A stretch of 64,000 bases of DNA. Source: Escallonia rubra. Its lineage: Eukaryota > Streptophyta > Magnoliopsida > Escalloniales > Escalloniaceae. Positions 22,961 through 34,951 of the stretch are shown piece after piece (position 1 is the stretch's first letter; every line of letters begins with the position of its first letter). The DNA lies in NCBI GenBank assembly GCA_033065855.1, contig JAVXUO010000158.1:62001-126000 (forward strand), read 5' to 3'. A model generated the notes under the pieces. That model made no database searches. It had not been told where the DNA came from and was given only the letters and a program-made list of their open reading frames with translations. The translations under genes and the position numbers were made by a program.

Positions 22961-25652
22961 CTTCAATCTAAAGAATGTTTCTATTACGTTACGAGTCCGT
23001 AATGATGAGACTTGCGTTATTTTTGGAGCGGTAAATTGGTAGTCATTGTATAGGAGAGTACGCAACTATAATGACTCAGATTATCCAACAACCATACATG
23101 TTGAAGTCTATATCACAAATCTTGAAGCACTCAAGTGTTTGTGTTAAGTTAAAATAAAAAGGGAAAAAGGAAAAATCCTTAGCAGATTTATGGTTTTGAC
23201 CAATTACGATTTAACGAGCGAAGTACTCTATTTGATTGCAACCTTTCAGATTTCAGATAGATGGAAAGAAGGTTGGTTTTAACCAGTATTGTTTTAGATT
23301 CTTGATGGTTGCAGTTGATTTCAGGTGTATGCGAGTATCAAGCTGTAGTATACTGTTTTGGCAGTGTTTTGCCTTAAACCACTAGGTGCAAGGGCGTGCC
23401 AATATTTAGCAGATCCAAGTATTTAATTAACACAATTCTCAAATGAACCAAAAAAAAAACAGTCTAAAGAGCCCATTGACTTCTTTCACAGTGTTTTGAC
23501 TTAGAAACGCAGCTTTCGGACGGGCTTGCCAGGATTTTATCGAATCCAATGTGAAAGTGCCAAAAACATATCCCTAACGGGTGGTGCGAATGGCTTAGAT
23601 GATTAAGGAAGTATGGTTTCTCTTCCTTATAAGGTTAAATGCCCTGAAAAGGGACTTTACCAAATGATCTATGAACTAAACTATCCTAACCCTAGATTAA
23701 ATAACTTAATCTTACTCCATTATAATTAACGTTATAATTAATTTACTCCCAGTCTAACGCAAGAGAAATGATAAATAACCTTCATAGTGCCAAACCCTGA
23801 ATCATATGAAAGGAACAATTAAAGAAAGTAGTTGTTTCTATTGCAGTTATATCCTATAGTCGTGAGGCTTTGATTCTTAAGTTATACTATGGCTAAACAT
23901 GCCATGTACATAACCATTTTGTAGACTTTAGTTATCTGTTATAATACTCCAGTCCAGTTCATTCGGGTCCAGTTAGTCAATTTTAATAGGCTTATATTCT
24001 CTTCTATTGCAGTCTAGTCCAGTTTGATCTAGTCCACTTCACTCCATCCTTTTTATCTTTTAGTCAAGTCTAGTCTAGTCAAGTCTAGTCCAATCCAGTC
24101 CAGCTAGTGTTTTTATCTTAGACTTAACCCAATCAGCGTATGGTGTATTTGATTTACCTTATACTGGTTTCTGGGCCGGTATTCCTTAATCCACATGCAT
24201 TATGGTCATTAAAATTTTCCTCGTATAATAAGGCCTGTAAATTAAATTTACAAGGAAAATTTTCAAGTGGATACCCCTCGACCGGGCCAAATTCTCCCCC
24301 TTTTCTTTAACTTTATATTTCTAAAAATATGCCATTGCCTGAGAGGGCTTCTCTCGCCTAATTGAAAGGCTCTCCCCCACCCATCTTCCATGCTTTATAG
24401 TATCTTTCTATCTTAACTGGTACAAAATAAAATCGATCAGAACCATAGCTGAAGCTTTCCCCGTCGCCCATAACGTAGTTGTCGGTCCCTAGTGCTAATC
24501 TCTGGTCATTCGCAAGTTCATAGGCTGTTGTTTTTCCTTTCTGCAATTTGGTCATTTATGACATGCCAGCGCACTGTCTAATGGTAATGGCTTGGGCAGT
24601 GATGGTGGCGGAGCGAAGGGGTGAACTTGGTGGTGGCGGCATGGTGGTGGTGGTATGGATGGTGGTAAAAATACAGATGATATCTCTTGCTCGGTGTTCC
24701 TCGTATCGGTGAAATCGTGATCCTGCGACAACCTTGGTCAACTCGTGCACCACTAACACATAATTGTGGTGGATCTTCCTTGCCATAACCAGAATTTTCC
24801 TAAGATCCATAATGAATTGGAATTGGGGCTAGATTTAGGGTTTTCGCATCTTTGGCATTCAATTACTGAGTAATTGCTTTGTTATGGATTAGCCATCGGT
24901 TGTGATATTGTTGTGAGGTCCTTGATGGTCGGTTTTGCTGTTGTACCTCTCGTTGTGGTTGGCTTAAGGTGGATTAGGACCTTTGTAGGATGATGGTATA
25001 GCGATTTTGGTTGGCTTGTGCAAGTTTAATGGCGCTGCCTCAATTTTTATTATTGATGTGGGTGTATTATCCATTTCCTTCATGATGTTGCTTGAGTTAT
25101 TTATCCATTGTTTGTTTTAGTAGTGGTGGTTTGCTGTTTCTTTAATTCATTTTCTCTTATCCACTTAAATTTTGAAAGAGCCATCCCAGACTTTTCATCC
25201 CCTACCTTCATTTTCCCTTCTAGGAGGCTTCCCCCTCCTCTTTTCCAAGGAGCTGAGCCACTAAAGGTGTGGTCTGATTTAGTTGTTTGAGCTCTGATTG
25301 TGGTAGTGTTGTCAAATTTGTTTGGTATTTGGGGCAGGTTTGGGTATTGTTGTGTGGTTTGTTTTTTCACCAAACTTCATTGCTTAAAGGCCATTTTGGC
25401 TGTGGGTCTCCAACTGGATTAGTGTGGGTGGCCGTAGGTGGCAGGTAATTAGGCTTGACATTGCGGCGTTTGCAAAGGGTTACAGTCTTGACATCATGGC
25501 TGCGTCTTCATCAGGCTGTTTGTCTATTATTGTCGCCAAGCAGTTAGTTTGTAACTTTTTTGGGCTATTAGATGCACGCGCTTGTGAAAGCGTGAAAGTA
25601 CTTTTGGTTATCTTGTTTGGAAAAGGATAAGATATGGGTTCAATTGTTTGGA
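22961..25652. other. Gene-free decayed repeat sequence with a CTAGT-rich tract
   Basis: No recognisable protein. From about 23945 to 24115 a degenerate short repeat built on AGTCC/AGTCTAGTC occurs many times on the plus strand. Two short minus-strand frames around 24358-24810 have no domain I recognise. A GGTGGTGG-rich patch at 24600-24660 resembles the leader-like tracts of the Mutator-like elements. Probable old transposon debris. Confidence 0.4.
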
Positions 25653-25670
25653 TATAACCTTTGCCATCTT

Positions 25671-26471
25671 TTTTTTTGGTCAAAACGGAACTTGCATTAA
25701 TCTAAAGCACAAAGTACAACCTAAAGAGCGCAAACAAATGTTTGGCTCTGAAAATAGAGTACCAAAAGGTACAAGCAAAAAGAGTACAAGCAGAAGCTTG
25801 ACCTAGTAACACAAACTGGCCAACATGGCCTTGACAAAAATTGGAAAGGATAAGTATTACCATCGTTGGATTTACAAAATCCATATCAAATGGTAACATA
25901 GTGGAAGAGCTGCATCGAGGCATCAATTCCAAGGGCCGCTTGAAGTGGCAGTTTAGATTACTGTCGCGGTTGTCTTCGGATCCAAGGGAGGTGGAGCGAT
26001 TTCCCAAGGCCGGATCTGATTGATCCGAAGCTCGAAGGGAGTCGAAATCCTCCATCTCGAGTAGATCCGTCCTCTTCCCGCCACAATCCCTTGACCCGCG
26101 TCAGAGGAGTCAACCCAAACTAATCGGATCGGAAGTCCGGCGACCATGACGGATCTGGAAAAAACTTTCTGATTTGTGGGTAACGAGTGGAAAGGAGTAA
26201 GCTTGTGGCTGAAAGGCTCCCGATCTGTGGGTGGGGGTGGAGGATGGAGGAGGTGAATGGCGGCACAGGTGGGTTGCTGAGAAAGAGGGAACAAAAGATG
26301 CGAGCAAAAGGAACAAGAGAAAATGGAGTACCGATATGAGGGCCTCTCCTTCCATACTTACAGCCATGGAAGCTGAAGGAGGAAGGGGCGGCAGCTTGGT
26401 CTACCGGAGAAGAAGGCTGGGTTTTCTTTCTTTGGTTTGCGTGTTCCTTAATTCACTGAGTGACCATTGAT
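25671..26471 (-). mobile_element. Retroposed LINE-like copy with A tail and 18-bp target-site duplication
   Basis: The minus-strand copy ends in an A run (T run from 25671 on the plus strand). It is bounded by TATAACCTTTGCCATCTT (25653-25670) and TATAACCTTTGGCATCTT (26472-26489), with one mismatch. The body is about 0.8 kb and contains a frame beginning MAVSMEGEAL at 26367 with a hydrophobic stretch, plus a second short frame ending near 25702. No reverse transcriptase is present. It is either an internally deleted LINE (5' leader joined to 3' end) or another retroposed transcript. The near-perfect duplication suggests a fairly recent insertion. Confidence 0.7.
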
Positions 26472-26489
26472 TATAACCTTTGGCATCTT

Positions 26490-27159
26490 GCAAGCTTATA
26501 TGGCACTTTATGTTATGAGATTGTTAATTAGGAGAAATGACAAGAAATAGATGGAAAAAAAAGGATCAATGTGACCCTCAAGTTATTTTTATGTCATTAG
26601 TGATAGATTAATCACTGGGATTATATGGATGAAATATTTCTCATATTCACCACAAAAAAAAAAATTATACTTGTCAATACACCTTGGCGGTAGGGGTATC
26701 TTAAGTCTTTAATATATGATGGTGACTAGGGTTGCGTCCTAATATTTTTATGCGGGTTTTCTGTATCCCTAGACTCCTAGACCTCTATATAAATCGCATA
26801 CCAGAGTTTAGTTCGCTTCCTCTAGGGTCAGAACTACGAGGTTTGATTATGATTACTTCGATTGAGTACGTAAGCTACTTAGCCCCACATATTATGTTCA
26901 AACCAAAGAAATAATTAGAATTAGGATTTGTTATTGTTTTTTTTAAATAATAAAAAATTATGATAAAACAAGTGGAGACCTATTTATGGTACAATGAGGT
27001 ACCTAATGCCTCGTGTCTCCGAACCCGAATCTAGGACTATGCAGACTTGGCTAGCTTACTTGGTAATCTAGATTTGTTTTAAGGGGTTCTTTTTTATTTC
27101 CCTCTTGATTTTCTAATTATATCTAAAGATTAGATGGTGACTCGAAAGACAAAATCTTG
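26490..27159. other. AT-rich stretch without recognised features
   Basis: No coding segment, inverted repeat or tandem array was noticed apart from A runs. Confidence 0.35.
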
Positions 27160-28560
27160 CGGATGCACCTTGTCACACTAGTGAGTCTGCTGGGGACAAA
27201 TTTAGTTAAGAAGACTAAACTCAATATACTTGTTCTGGTATGATAATTTCTTTTGTTACTCGAGTTTAGTTGTTATTAGGCTAATAATTGTTTCCGATGC
27301 TTATTCGTATGATAGAGACCACATACACTTGTAGGAGATTTCCTAGCCTAGCAATTTGAGGGTAATAGCTGAAACCGTTATCTTTCTAAAGACACGAGGC
27401 GAATTCGACTACGCTCTCACCTCTAAGGCCATTGTACCACAACATTTTTTTTAGCATTGGGTATATTAAACAATTAATATAGTGGTGATCATCCAGATTA
27501 ACTAGCGGAGTTATGAATGAGCGATATACCATGCAACTGAGCTGAGAGAGGAATCATAAACTGAAGTTCGATATGAGTCACAGTCATCAGGCCCCTTATT
27601 CAGGTAATTTCCCTAGACAGGAGATGATTTTCAGGTTTATTTTGTAAAATTCGGATGTACCAAGCAACAAAATAACTGGGCAATACTCCTTTTAAAGGGG
27701 ATATCAACAAAATATGGTCACTGACCTATTAGCCAGTACATTTCCTAATTGTATCGAATGATAGACCAGAGGCCACATTCAAGGACCGCATATACCAGGT
27801 GTTACACCTCCCTATGATTCTTTTGTCCGAAAACATACCAACCTGGAACAAATGTATACTAGATGGCATTCTTGTCGGTTAGTGTGTATTTGTATCGGCA
27901 GGTATACATCATTTATGATCTACGAGCTAATACGCTTTCTAAGTGTACCATCCGCTGGGGACTTGTATCGGCTAGTATTTGTTCCTGACTGGACTTTTAT
28001 TTGCCAAGTTCATAAAATAGATACTTATTTTAAAAGCATAAAAAGGTGAAAAAGCTTTCAATCTGGATCAAATAGGAAAACTAGTACGTGGCTGAAACAA
28101 GTCAATTCAGTGAAATAGGCCAAATGCCTATCACAATGCAGAAGGACCACGAAGAGGCATTCGAAGCTTTGGCATCCCAATAGAAGCAAACAACCAGAAG
28201 AGTTGGAACTCCTCAAGAAAGGAGGATTTAGACCAGAACCCAAGCTAAAAGGGCAGAGGAAAATGAATCCAAAAGGGAAGTAGATTAACTGTTCAAGTCA
28301 GATGATGAAGAAAAGGCTAACAATCTTGAAGAATAGAAGGAAAAACTTACAGCATTTGATTCCTAAGTTGCACGTATGTGAAAGGTTGACGATCCACTTG
28401 GTTTTAAGTGGCTTCAGTTTGAGTCGTGTCTCTCTAAAATTTAAAATGCCAAAGATTGACAAATTTGATGGAACTTTAGACCCGATAATTCGTGTCAAGA
28501 TGTACCCTAGCATATTAACTCCTCTTGGTCTAATCAAAATATGCTAGTCTAATTGTTTTA
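27160..28560 (+). pseudogene. Ty3/gypsy (Tat/Ogre-like) gag relic
   Basis: GTGAGTCTGCTGGGGA at 27181-27196 resembles the primer-binding region of Tat/Ogre elements (tRNA-Arg type), on the plus strand. About 1.25 kb downstream a frame (28302-28547) contains LKFKMPKIDKFDGTLDP, the pattern of the gag segment FKxPxFxKYDGTxDP of these elements. Stops and frame changes surround it, and neither LTRs nor pol were recognised. An old, broken copy. Confidence 0.45.
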
Positions 28561-30819
28561 CTGGACTTCGACATGAGCAACTGATCGGTGGTTTCTCACC
28601 CTTAAGGAATCATGAGTTTGGACATAGGAAGATATATCTGAGATTTTATGTTCCAATAATAGTATAATGTAGACCATTACATCACCTTATGAGATTTGGA
28701 GACTAGCTACCAAACAAGAGCAACATGAATCTCGGCTTTTACCATAAGATGGACGAACAAGGCATCACAAATAGAGAATTTCCCTTCTCAAAAGTGCACA
28801 GGTTGGCATGGTGAGGAACAAACTTCTCTTAATATATCATGAGTAAAAATTTGACCAGTATTAGACAATATTCAAAGAATTTTTGGGTTCCCTCACTCAA
28901 ATCAAGGATGTCATCAACAAGGGATGATAGCCAAATACGGGTTAGCATAAGGGCATAAGGCCGGTCCAACAAATCATACCTCACAACTGAAAACAGCCTC
29001 TGCAAGCAATTTAAACGTTCTAGGATCTCAAGGACTGCTTTTGTAACGATCCAGTCTACGGCTACATCACGGGACAAGGTCTCCTTTAAAAGATATAGCC
29101 GAGAGGTTTTGTGGGAAGTAGGTCTGATGCCCATGAGAAAGTTAGCAACTTGAATTCTCTATCAATTAAGGTGTTTGAACAATTGCTTCGAACGGCCATG
29201 ATCACAAAGCAAGGGCCCCCACCCTTATACCGGTGAGCATACGTGAAGGATATGACGTGTGTAAACACCCTACTTTTGTACTTGTTATTAATGAAATAAA
29301 ATTGGGCTTTGACGTGGGTAAAAAAATACCACCAATGTGTGTGTGTGTGTGTGTGTATTAATCTTGTATAGATATTTGTATAGCCTACCATATATAATTG
29401 ATACATAACTGTTGTAGAACATATATAAAAATTCTTAAACCGCATTATATAATTATCCATTAAAACAATTTTGGTTGCAACTCAAGTTTTAGGAAGATAA
29501 CTACCACCCCCGTATAGCGACAACTCATGGTGCGTTAAATCTGTTTACTGACTTATAATTAGTGACGTTAAAAAAGTGTTGTTTAGAATTATCACGTTAA
29601 GTGTTAATAAAAATTCCACTAACTGTAGTGCAATTAATTGTCCCCATATGGGGAGTTGTAGCTGTTTTCCAACAACCAGTAAAAGTTTTCCATAAACATT
29701 TACTACAACGTTGTGGTAAGACGAAATACCTAAATATCCAAAACTTATGTACTGGGGTGGTGGGGGGGGGGGGGTATATATAGGGAATAACAAATATACT
29801 GCTAGACAATAAAACTACATAATTTGACATGTTATCTCTCTTTCTGTAGTTCTCTCTCTCTCTCTCTCTCTCTCATTAGAGAATGCAGCAGCCCATTGCC
29901 GGCAAAAAGGCTCTCTCTCCCTGTCAATTTCTCTCTTCTTTCATCAGAAAACACAATAGCCCATCACCAGCCGTCAGCCTCTGTCCCACATCAGACCAAA
30001 CAAGGCATCATCGCCGCCCGTCAGCCTCCACCCCATCGGTCACTGGAAAAATCACCAACTCTAGCATTTTTCAGCCTCCACATAGTCGCCATCGCAAAAA
30101 CACCAATACCGAGGCATCTCTCCCTCTCGCATCAGACCATTCTGGGCATCATCGTCGGCCAACGCACCTTTCCTCCACCAAAACCTCCTACATCACCGAA
30201 CCACCATTGTCGCAAGAATCACCATCTACCATGCCCATCCCAAAAATTATTGGTAACAAAATATAACGTTACCGCAAGAATCACCATCTGTTGTTTAGAA
30301 GGTATACTCAGAATATACATCTCATCAATCCCCGGCGACTTTCCACACCAACGACCCACCCGCCCCCATGATCATGAACCACCACGCCATCTTAAACCGC
30401 CTCCACCATCTCAAACCATCTCAAACTACCCCCACCATCACGAACCACCATAAACATAACCCACTGCTGCCTCGTCCAATCGTAGCCCTCAGTCGTTGGT
30501 GACACACCAACAATACGGTCCACCTTTATACAACTTTACTCCCATGGTGCTCAACATAAGACTTTTCCTCTATTTGGTGTTGGTGCTTTGAGGCTAGAAT
30601 AGTGTGAGACACAGTTCCTCTCTCGTGCTAGTGCTTTGAGGCTAGAATAGTGTGTGTCTAGTTCTAGTATTCAGAAATTTCGTGAGAAAACGAGTTTTTG
30701 GCTTCACCTACCAATGATGTGGTAAATCAAAATTTTCACAATTTCTAGAAGAATATATCAGAAATTTCACAAGAATATAGCAGAATCATTATGCAATTAC
30801 ATCGCTGATACGAGAAGGA
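28561..30819. other. Repeat debris and low-complexity leader sequence before the FAR1-like pseudogene
   Basis: Contains a TG run (29338-29358), a G run (29758-29772), a CT run (29850-29876) and a Pro/His-coding CCACC-rich tract (about 29880-30460). CT run plus CCACC-rich tract is the layout found just inside the ends of Mutator-like elements elsewhere in this window, so this is probably the 5' part of the element that carries the FAR1/MULE gene. No terminal inverted repeat could be paired. Confidence 0.4.
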
Positions 30820-33145
30820 CATATACGGTGTCACACAGTTTTCAGTCGATTAAGAAAATTGATGCAAATGAGCGTTTGATGGATCATGATATCCTTGATA
30901 ACCATGTCCATGATGAAGCTGAGACCGATGATTATGATGTTTGGGGTCTTTCACATTGGGATGATAAGGTTGAGATGCGTAAAGAGAATGAAGGTTATGA
31001 AAGTTTTGAGGATTTTAACAGTGAACACATAGACGAAAAGCATTTGATACACAAGAAGCAACATATGAGTTCTACAATCAATATGCCCTTTTAATTGGTT
31101 TTGATACTCGTAAACACAATTCACACAAGATTATGGCCACTTTTGCAATTTTTAAGAGGCAATTTGTGTGCAATAAGTAGGGCTTCAAGGAATTGGATGA
31201 TAAGAGACTGAATGGGATGAAAAAAGGCGTAAGGACTTGAGAACCGATTGGGAAGCGATAATGCAGATTACTTTGCCGAAGAAGCTTGTAATGTGGGTTG
31301 TTGACAAGTTTTTAGATGGTCACAACCATCCTCTCACTATTACTCCCTCAAAAGCAATCGAGCATCATTCTCATAGTAAGTACCATTGCACAAATTTATG
31401 CAAGTCTCTTGTGGCTGACCTTAACAATGAGGGCTTGAACCTTCTTAGATTACTAGAGTTGTGAATATGATGAAGCCCAGTGAAGAAGGTGACGTAACTC
31501 CAAGACAATGTTCTAGTATTATGTGCATTGAAAGAAAAAATAATGTAAAGAAAGAATGTTATGAGATTATTAAACATTTTCAAGTGAAGGCCACATTGGA
31601 TGGTAGTTATTATTTTGCTGCGGATTTGGCTAGAGATGGTTCTCCCAAAAGTATTTTTTGGGCTGACAAAAAGTCAAGGGCATCATATGCATAGTTTGGT
31701 GATGTTGTTGTATTTAATGTGACTTACATGACGAACAAATTTAGGATGCCATTTGCTCCATTTGTTGGAGTAAATCACTATCGACAGTCTATACTGTTTG
31801 GGGCTACATTGTTAGAGGATGAGACAGAAGCAACATTTGTATGGTTGGTTAAGCATTTTTTGCGTCGTGTGTTTGACAAGCCCCTGACTGCAATCATCAC
31901 CAACCAAGATGGAGCTATGAGAAATGCAAATGCAAAAGTGTTTCCAAATACTAGGCATCCTTTTTGTGCATGGCACATGAAGAAGCATGCTATGGAGCAT
32001 CTACAACCCCTACGATCTCGTTACGATGACTTTCATGAAGCCTATACCAGCTGTACCAAAATTCATATTATTGAAGATTTTGATGCCAGGTGGAAAGATT
32101 TGAATGAGAAGTATGACGTAAAAGGAGGTTTTTGGATCCAAAACATGTACAACTTACGCGCACATTGGGCAAAGTCGTTTCTCAACGATACTTTTTTTCC
32201 TGGCATGGCGACGAGTGGCCGAAGTGAAAGCATACATTCATTTTTTGACGGGTATGTAAATTCTAATACCATGTTGAATGAGTTTGTTGTAAAATATGAC
32301 AAAACAATCTCTAATCGAAGGCGTGTCGAGGAAGATGAGGACTTTAAGACCATGACTTCGAAAGCAGTCTTATCCTCTAATCATCATATTGAACGAAAAG
32401 CCGGAGATTGCTATACTTGTAGTTTATTTGAGATCTTTAAGAAGAATGGAATGCTAGTGTTAGTTGTTCGCACATAACATGGAGTAAGGAACCCAATGTT
32501 ACAAAATACAGGGTGGATTTGTTAACTGTTGACAAGGAGAAATGGCGAACAATATACTATGTTAGAGCTAGTAGTTCATGTGCTGAGTTTGAGACGACAG
32601 GAATATTATGCAAGCACATCCTTTGTATTTTTAAAAAGAAGAAAATAATTGATCTTCATGAGTACTGCATTTTTCCTAGATGGACAATTAATGCTCGGTA
32701 CAAGGTGGGAGATGTTGGCGATAAAATGGACGAGATCAGTAGATATTCAATTGAGAAAGGGGTCAGCCGTTTAACTTTATGGTCAGTTCAAGCAAAGTTT
32801 TCAAAGGCAATAAAAAATGCTAAAATTCTCCTTCAGAAATATTGAGGTTGATTCATGATTTACTAGCTTCTTGGAAAAGCAAGCTGCAAGAAAGAACGAG
32901 GAGAATCTTATTGGTGGCAAAATGGTTAGTCAAGTTGGTTCAAGTACATATATTTATCAAGTCGAAAGTATGAATCAGATATCCATACATTACTGCCCCT
33001 GTTAAGACTAAGGGACGTCCAAAATTTGCTATTAGGTTAAAGTCTTCTATTGAATCGTTAAAAGAAGAAAAGAAACAAATAACTTGTGCATATTGTAATG
33101 GGAAAGGCTATTATCGGACTGGTTGTGCTAAGCGAATGGTATGAT
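30820..33145 (+). pseudogene. FAR1/FHY3-related (MULE transposase-derived) pseudogene
   Basis: Domain order is that of FAR1-RELATED SEQUENCE proteins. The FAR1 DNA-binding region (TYEFYNQYALLIGFDTRK about 31050-31110, DGHNHPLT near 31318) is followed by a MULE transposase domain (FAPFVGVNHYRQSILFG, HPFCAWHMKKHA, TSGRSESIHSFFDGYV; 31719-32400). After that come a SWIM-type finger (SSCAEFETTGILCKHIL, 32570-32620) and a zinc-knuckle-like tail (TCAYCNGKGYYRTGC, about 33080-33125). It is broken by a TAG where CNKEGFKE is expected (about 31178), a stop after ASYA (31692), and frame changes. Residues usually Asp in the catalytic core read Asn (DVVVFNVTY, ITNQDGAM), and the first SWIM Cys is Ser. In hosts FRS proteins are transcription factors, but this copy cannot encode a full one. 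Confidence 0.85.
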
Positions 33146-34187
33146 TTGAAGTCAAACTAACCTACTCATTTTTTTTCCTAATGTAGTATCATATGGCATA
33201 ATTAATTTGAGTTGTATATTCTAACGTATAAATTGCATTGTTTCAGATGGATGAAGGATATGACATTTTTATTCAAGAGTTGCAGATTTGCGTAACATTT
33301 GGAATAACCTTGTCATTTTCTTTACTGACATTTTCCTAGGTTTCTCTGTCTTTTTTTCTTGGTTTCTTATCTTTTAACTTTTTGGGTATGACTATGGTAA
33401 TGTTTTTGTTTTTTTCATTATACCTTGGATTTTTATTGACGTAATTGATTACTCTTGATCGTATGTAAGAATATTATTAGAACAGAGTTTGGATACATAA
33501 TAAGCATGCACTATGGACATACAGAGGCTACTACTAAGGATATATGTTAAGCGACCGAGCTTAGTTTTGGAATTTTTATTCTATATGGTTAAACTTTGGG
33601 ATCTTTAAACATAAGTTTTGTTTTTGCTAGTGACTCTGTATTGGAACTATTGCTTTTGGTTATGCAACGCACTTTAGTTTTCTATAGTTGAACTTGCTTT
33701 TGTGTTCAAGTATGCATTTCTTTCCTTGCTCTAGTCGCATCAAAATGCAATAGCGGCAAATGATGTCTAAAGACCATAATTTGATAGAATTGTTATGATA
33801 TATTTGATGGTTACAAGTCCAGTGCGTTCCTTTGAATTACTTCTATTCTTGGTACCAGGTTGCTCTTGGACTATTATGAGAAATAATTCGGGAATTTAAA
33901 TGTGTTGCCAAAGTCTGCATATCATACTGTTACACGAGCATATAGAACCGTAAAAGAATTGCCCAACACATAAAAGAAGGCTAGTAGGAATTGTTTCATG
34001 AAACGAAGAACTGAGCATGTCGAAAGCAGAAATGTGAATAGCGTTTAAGAACTTAAAAACATTTAAAGGTCCATCCAAATATGATTACAAGACCTAAGGC
34101 CAATAAATTACTAATAAACAGGGGTAGTAACCCTTGATTAAGGGCTTCTCTGCCAGAATAGTCTATAAAACACAAAGGCATTTGCTC
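33146..34187. other. AT-rich 3' flank of the FAR1-like pseudogene
   Basis: No open frame with a domain and no clear inverted repeat. It may contain the right end of the element carrying the FAR1-like gene, but no terminal repeat could be matched. Confidence 0.35.
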
Positions 34188-34250
34188 CTACTGCTGCCGG
34201 CCTTCAAGTTTCATTTTCTTCCATAGTCGATCCAGCGCATCAGCATCTCC
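34188..34250 (-). pseudogene. Orphan terminal exon-like segment (GDADALDRLWKKMKLEGRQQ, stop)
   Basis: After a good acceptor (CTCTGTTCAG) the minus strand reads 20 codons of gene-like, charged sequence and a TAG stop, exactly 63 nt. It lies downstream of the RRM gene fragment on the same strand, so it could be a terminal exon of that transcription unit. I do not recognise the peptide. The gap between them contains a LINE-like A tail near 34419-34428. Confidence 0.35.
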
Positions 34251-34614
34251 CTGAACAGAGAAAGATGATACCAGGAAAAGTCAAAGAGGGAAAGGCATTG
34301 CGCTCCAAAACACAAACATGTAAGATGCAAAGGCATGAGCTCATAGAGAATACAACGACAGTTGAAACTGGTGTCAAATGACAAGCACCCAAGAGACAGT
34401 AACACATTCTTGCCTTTTTTTTTTGATAAAGATGAGAATAGCATTGAAATTAAAGCGCTTTGAAGCGATTACAAGGTTTTGCCAAACGGCTGAAAAGGTC
34501 ACGACAATTCGTGACTCAGAGTATACAATAAATTAAACCACGAACCTATAGACCGTAAACTAATTACAAATAAACTGAAGCACCCAAGAACTATAAGAAC
34601 ACACCTGACATGTA

Positions 34615-34877
34615 ATTTTAAAAGTATCCACAAAGGAGTTGTTGAAGAATCTAAGAGTGTCTTCAACTCTCTTTTGCTCCGAAACCCAACAAAGCCAAAT
34701 TGTCTGCATACGATAGAGATATATGTATGCAATACAAAAATTAAATCAAGAAAGGGAATGAAGGGTTATAGTACATTGTACGGATGAGCTTGGCATCCGC
34801 AACTTCTCCTTTTTAAGAAAAAAATTCCCTGAGATGATCCTCAGCAACATATTTTGGCAAATTCATATTTGAGACAT
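34615..34877 (-). pseudogene. Fragment of an RRM protein gene (MRD1/RBM19-like first RRM), frameshifted
   Basis: Intact relatives are nucleolar rRNA-processing proteins with several RRMs. Exon 1 (about 34877-34777) reads MSQI then NLPKYVAEDHLREFF. After a one-base shift it reads KGEVADAKLIRT, the RNP2-side half of the first RRM of MRD1/RBM19. Exon 2 (34703-34615, acceptor TATGCAG, donor CAG|GTGTGT) reads QFGFVGFRS (RNP1) and, after another shift, FFNNSFVDTFKITCQ. A few codons are missing near the start (MSxICVKNLP expected). Only the first RRM was found. The CACTA element begins 75 bp upstream of the start, so the promoter is also displaced. Confidence 0.6.
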
Positions 34878-34951
34878 TCATATCAAAGTAGAGCAAGATG
34901 TTATAATATGAGATGCCAAGATTTTGCCACTAATAAGGCAACAGTAATCAC

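Noticed and set aside
29824..30453. Pro/His/Ser-rich 209-aa frame as a gene
   Set aside because: It begins in a CT microsatellite, has two equally long overlapping frames, and has the leader-like CCACC composition seen at the ends of several transposons here.
34419..34615. A LINE insertion covering the whole segment down from the RRM fragment
   Set aside because: The T run at 34419-34428 looks like a retroposon tail, but the sequence at 34615-34703 is an RRM exon with splice sites and no target duplication was found, so only a short LINE scrap is possible.
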